Shown piece by piece: positions 28,239-29,435 of a DNA stretch of 29,435 nucleotides (position 1 is the first letter of the stretch; every line of letters begins with the position of its first letter). Origin of the DNA: Chrysochromulina parva (Eukaryota > Haptophyta > Prymnesiales > Chrysochromulinaceae); the NCBI GenBank assembly GCA_002887195.1, contig PJAB01000334.1, positions 1 to 29,435 of the forward strand, given 5' to 3'. Position numbers and translations under genes: made by a program. Below the pieces are notes generated by a model that had not been told where the DNA came from, did not search any database, and saw nothing but the letters and a program-made list of their open reading frames with translations.

Positions 28239-29435
28239 TCACGCGTGGCCATGATCACGCGCGCCTCGGCCCGCACCGCGCCCGCCACGCCCGCCTCGAC
28301 CAGCGACATGAGGGGAGCGGGGGGTTGGCATGTGAGGCGTCGTGGCGGGCGCGCGGGCGCCGCCGCCGTCTGCGAGCCACGCCTCGACAGCCTCGATGAT
28401 CGTCTGCTTGTGGATGCAAGGCGGTCTCACCTCCCCTGGAATCGGCGATGGGATCGATGGGACGGGTTGCGGTGGAATCGCCTCGAGAGGACTGAGAGAG
28501 CTGCATCCCGATCCCACGATGACGCTGAGAACACTCTGAGGCGACTCGGGCGACGCAGCGAGCACCGCCACGGACAGTGCGGCGGGCGCGTCGGCGACCC
28601 CCTCGTGCGGGAAGTAGTCCGCGTAGACGTCGAGGTTGCTGTCCGCGTCTTCCACAACGAGATGGCGGCGGAAGCGCCCCTCTTGATCTTGGGCTGCGTG
28701 CTCCGCGGGCGAGATTTCAATCTCCATCACGACGGCGCGCGCGAGCGACTCTTGGGTGGCTCTCTCCAGCCTGCGCTGCTCATCCGACTCGCGACGCCAG
28801 CGCGCTACCGCCTCGCGCGCGCGCGCCTCCTGCGCGGCGAGCACACGCGACGCCTCGAGAGCCGCCTGCAGCATCGCCTCCTCCGCCTCGTCCTCTTGGC
28901 GCCGCCGCGCCTCGGCAGCCGCGGACGCCTCCGCCGCCGCCGCCTCCGCCAGCGCCTCCGCGATCTCGCGCCTCTCGATGGCCCTAAGCGCGGCGCTCAG
29001 CTCCTCCTCCTCTCGCTCCAGCTCCTCTCGCTCCGGCTCCTCTGCCGTCGCACTCGCCTTCGCAGCCCGCTCGGCGCGCGCGTCCGTCTTCGAGAGCTCG
29101 CTTTGTGCCGACGAGGGAAGGCACCCATCATGGCACCCACAGGCCGTGGTCAAGAGCGGCTGCTGCCCAGGCTCTCGTGCGCGTGCCTTCGCGCACTTGG
29201 CCGGCTGGGCCGCCCAGATCGGCCGGTGGGCGCGCTCGAGCTCCTGGATCGCACCGCCGCCGCGCTGGCCGGCGGGCGGAGCGCCGCCATGACCACGCGG
29301 GGAGGGCATCACGGCGAGCGCGTGCATGCGCGCCTGCTCCATCTCGGCGCGCGTGCACCGGAAGATTTCGACGTACCGGCTACCAAGCACCTGGTTGGTG
29401 CGGTGGAGCGCCTGCGTGGTATCTTCGGGCGTGCG
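28239..29435 (-). CDS. RRM-UIM-RGG RNA-binding protein, 5' part missing at window edge
   Basis: The reading frame is open to the right edge, so the N-terminus lies outside; 398 residues are visible. The first residues (RTPEDTTQALHRTNQVLG, then SRYVEIFRCTRAEMEQA) match the last helix and strand of an RRM of the hnRNP H/F-ESRP type. A Gly/Pro linker and a Cys-containing segment (TTACGCHDGC) follow, then a long acidic, Ala-rich helical region. Inside it, DEAEEAMLQAALEASR (about 28845-28892) and DEQRRLERATQESLA (about 28740-28784) fit the ubiquitin-interacting motif pattern (acidic run, Ala, Ser), with a third weaker candidate, EREEEELSAALRAIE. The C-terminus is RGG-like (GRGGRGGRGAGRG). A link between RNA binding and ubiquitin is inferred. 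Converges with the Argonaute gene. Confidence 0.75.
   Translation of the reverse strand, partial: RTPEDTTQALHRTNQVLGSRYVEIFRCTRAEMEQARMHALAVMPSPRGHGGAPPAGQRGGGAIQELERAHRPIWAAQPAKCAKARAREPGQQPLLTTACGCHDGCLPSSAQSELSKTDARAERAAKASATAEEPEREELEREEEELSAALRAIERREIAEALAEAAAAEASAAAEARRRQEDEAEEAMLQAALEASRVLAAQEARAREAVARWRRESDEQRRLERATQESLARAVVMEIEISPAEHAAQDQEGRFRRHLVVEDADSNLDVYADYFPHEGVADAPAALSVAVLAASPESPQSVLSVIVGSGCSSLSPLEAIPPQPVPSIPSPIPGEVRPPCIHKQTIIEAVEAWLADGGGARAPATTPHMPTPRSPHVAGRGGRGGRGAGRGARDHGHA

Overview
The window looks like nuclear DNA of a GC-rich, intron-poor unicellular eukaryote. Genes lie on both strands as separate units, and the few introns begin with GT and end with AG. The gene families (Argonaute, ARF-like GTPase, papain protease, prolyl 4-hydroxylase, sulfotransferase, ankyrin membrane protein, DUF5695) are eukaryotic. 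Proteins rich in Pro, Ala and Gly repeats and short-period tandem repeats inside introns would fit a haptophyte-type marine microalga. That taxon is an inference, not something read directly from the sequence.

Layout from left to right: an ARF-like small GTPase (+, 299-946); a three-exon papain-family cysteine protease (-, 1292-2813); an alpha/beta hydrolase (+, 3046-4062) divergent from the protease over 232 bp; a sulfotransferase-like protein (-, 4368-5765); a ShKT/prolyl 4-hydroxylase (-, 6031-7137); a METTL21-type methyltransferase (-, 7536-8516); an 1115-residue low-complexity protein with a conserved but unrecognised C-terminal half (+, 8882-12229); a polytopic membrane protein with about 13 ankyrin repeats and one intron (-, 12832-17763); a DUF5695 type II membrane protein with a 578-bp intron (+, 18945-23110); a two-exon Argonaute (+, 23440-27260); and, cut by the right edge, an RRM-UIM-RGG RNA-binding protein (-, 28239-29435).

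There is no operon-like arrangement. Several products suit the secretory route (protease, prolyl hydroxylase, sulfotransferase, DUF5695 protein) and two suit RNA handling (Argonaute and the RRM protein, which converge on one 978-bp spacer), but shared pathways cannot be shown from the sequence.

The strongest unusual signals are: the Argonaute, which carries an RD-rich and Gly-rich N-terminus and a Gly-Lys insert at the L2/MID junction yet keeps all four catalytic residues; a scrambled copy of its catalytic-Asp segment just downstream, whose differences are synonymous; an 88-bp tandem duplication with a hairpin next to it; 10-bp-period repeats with a shared CTGATTGCG motif in introns of two unrelated genes; a duplicated 3' splice site in one of those introns; and an ARF-like GTPase lacking the switch II glutamine.
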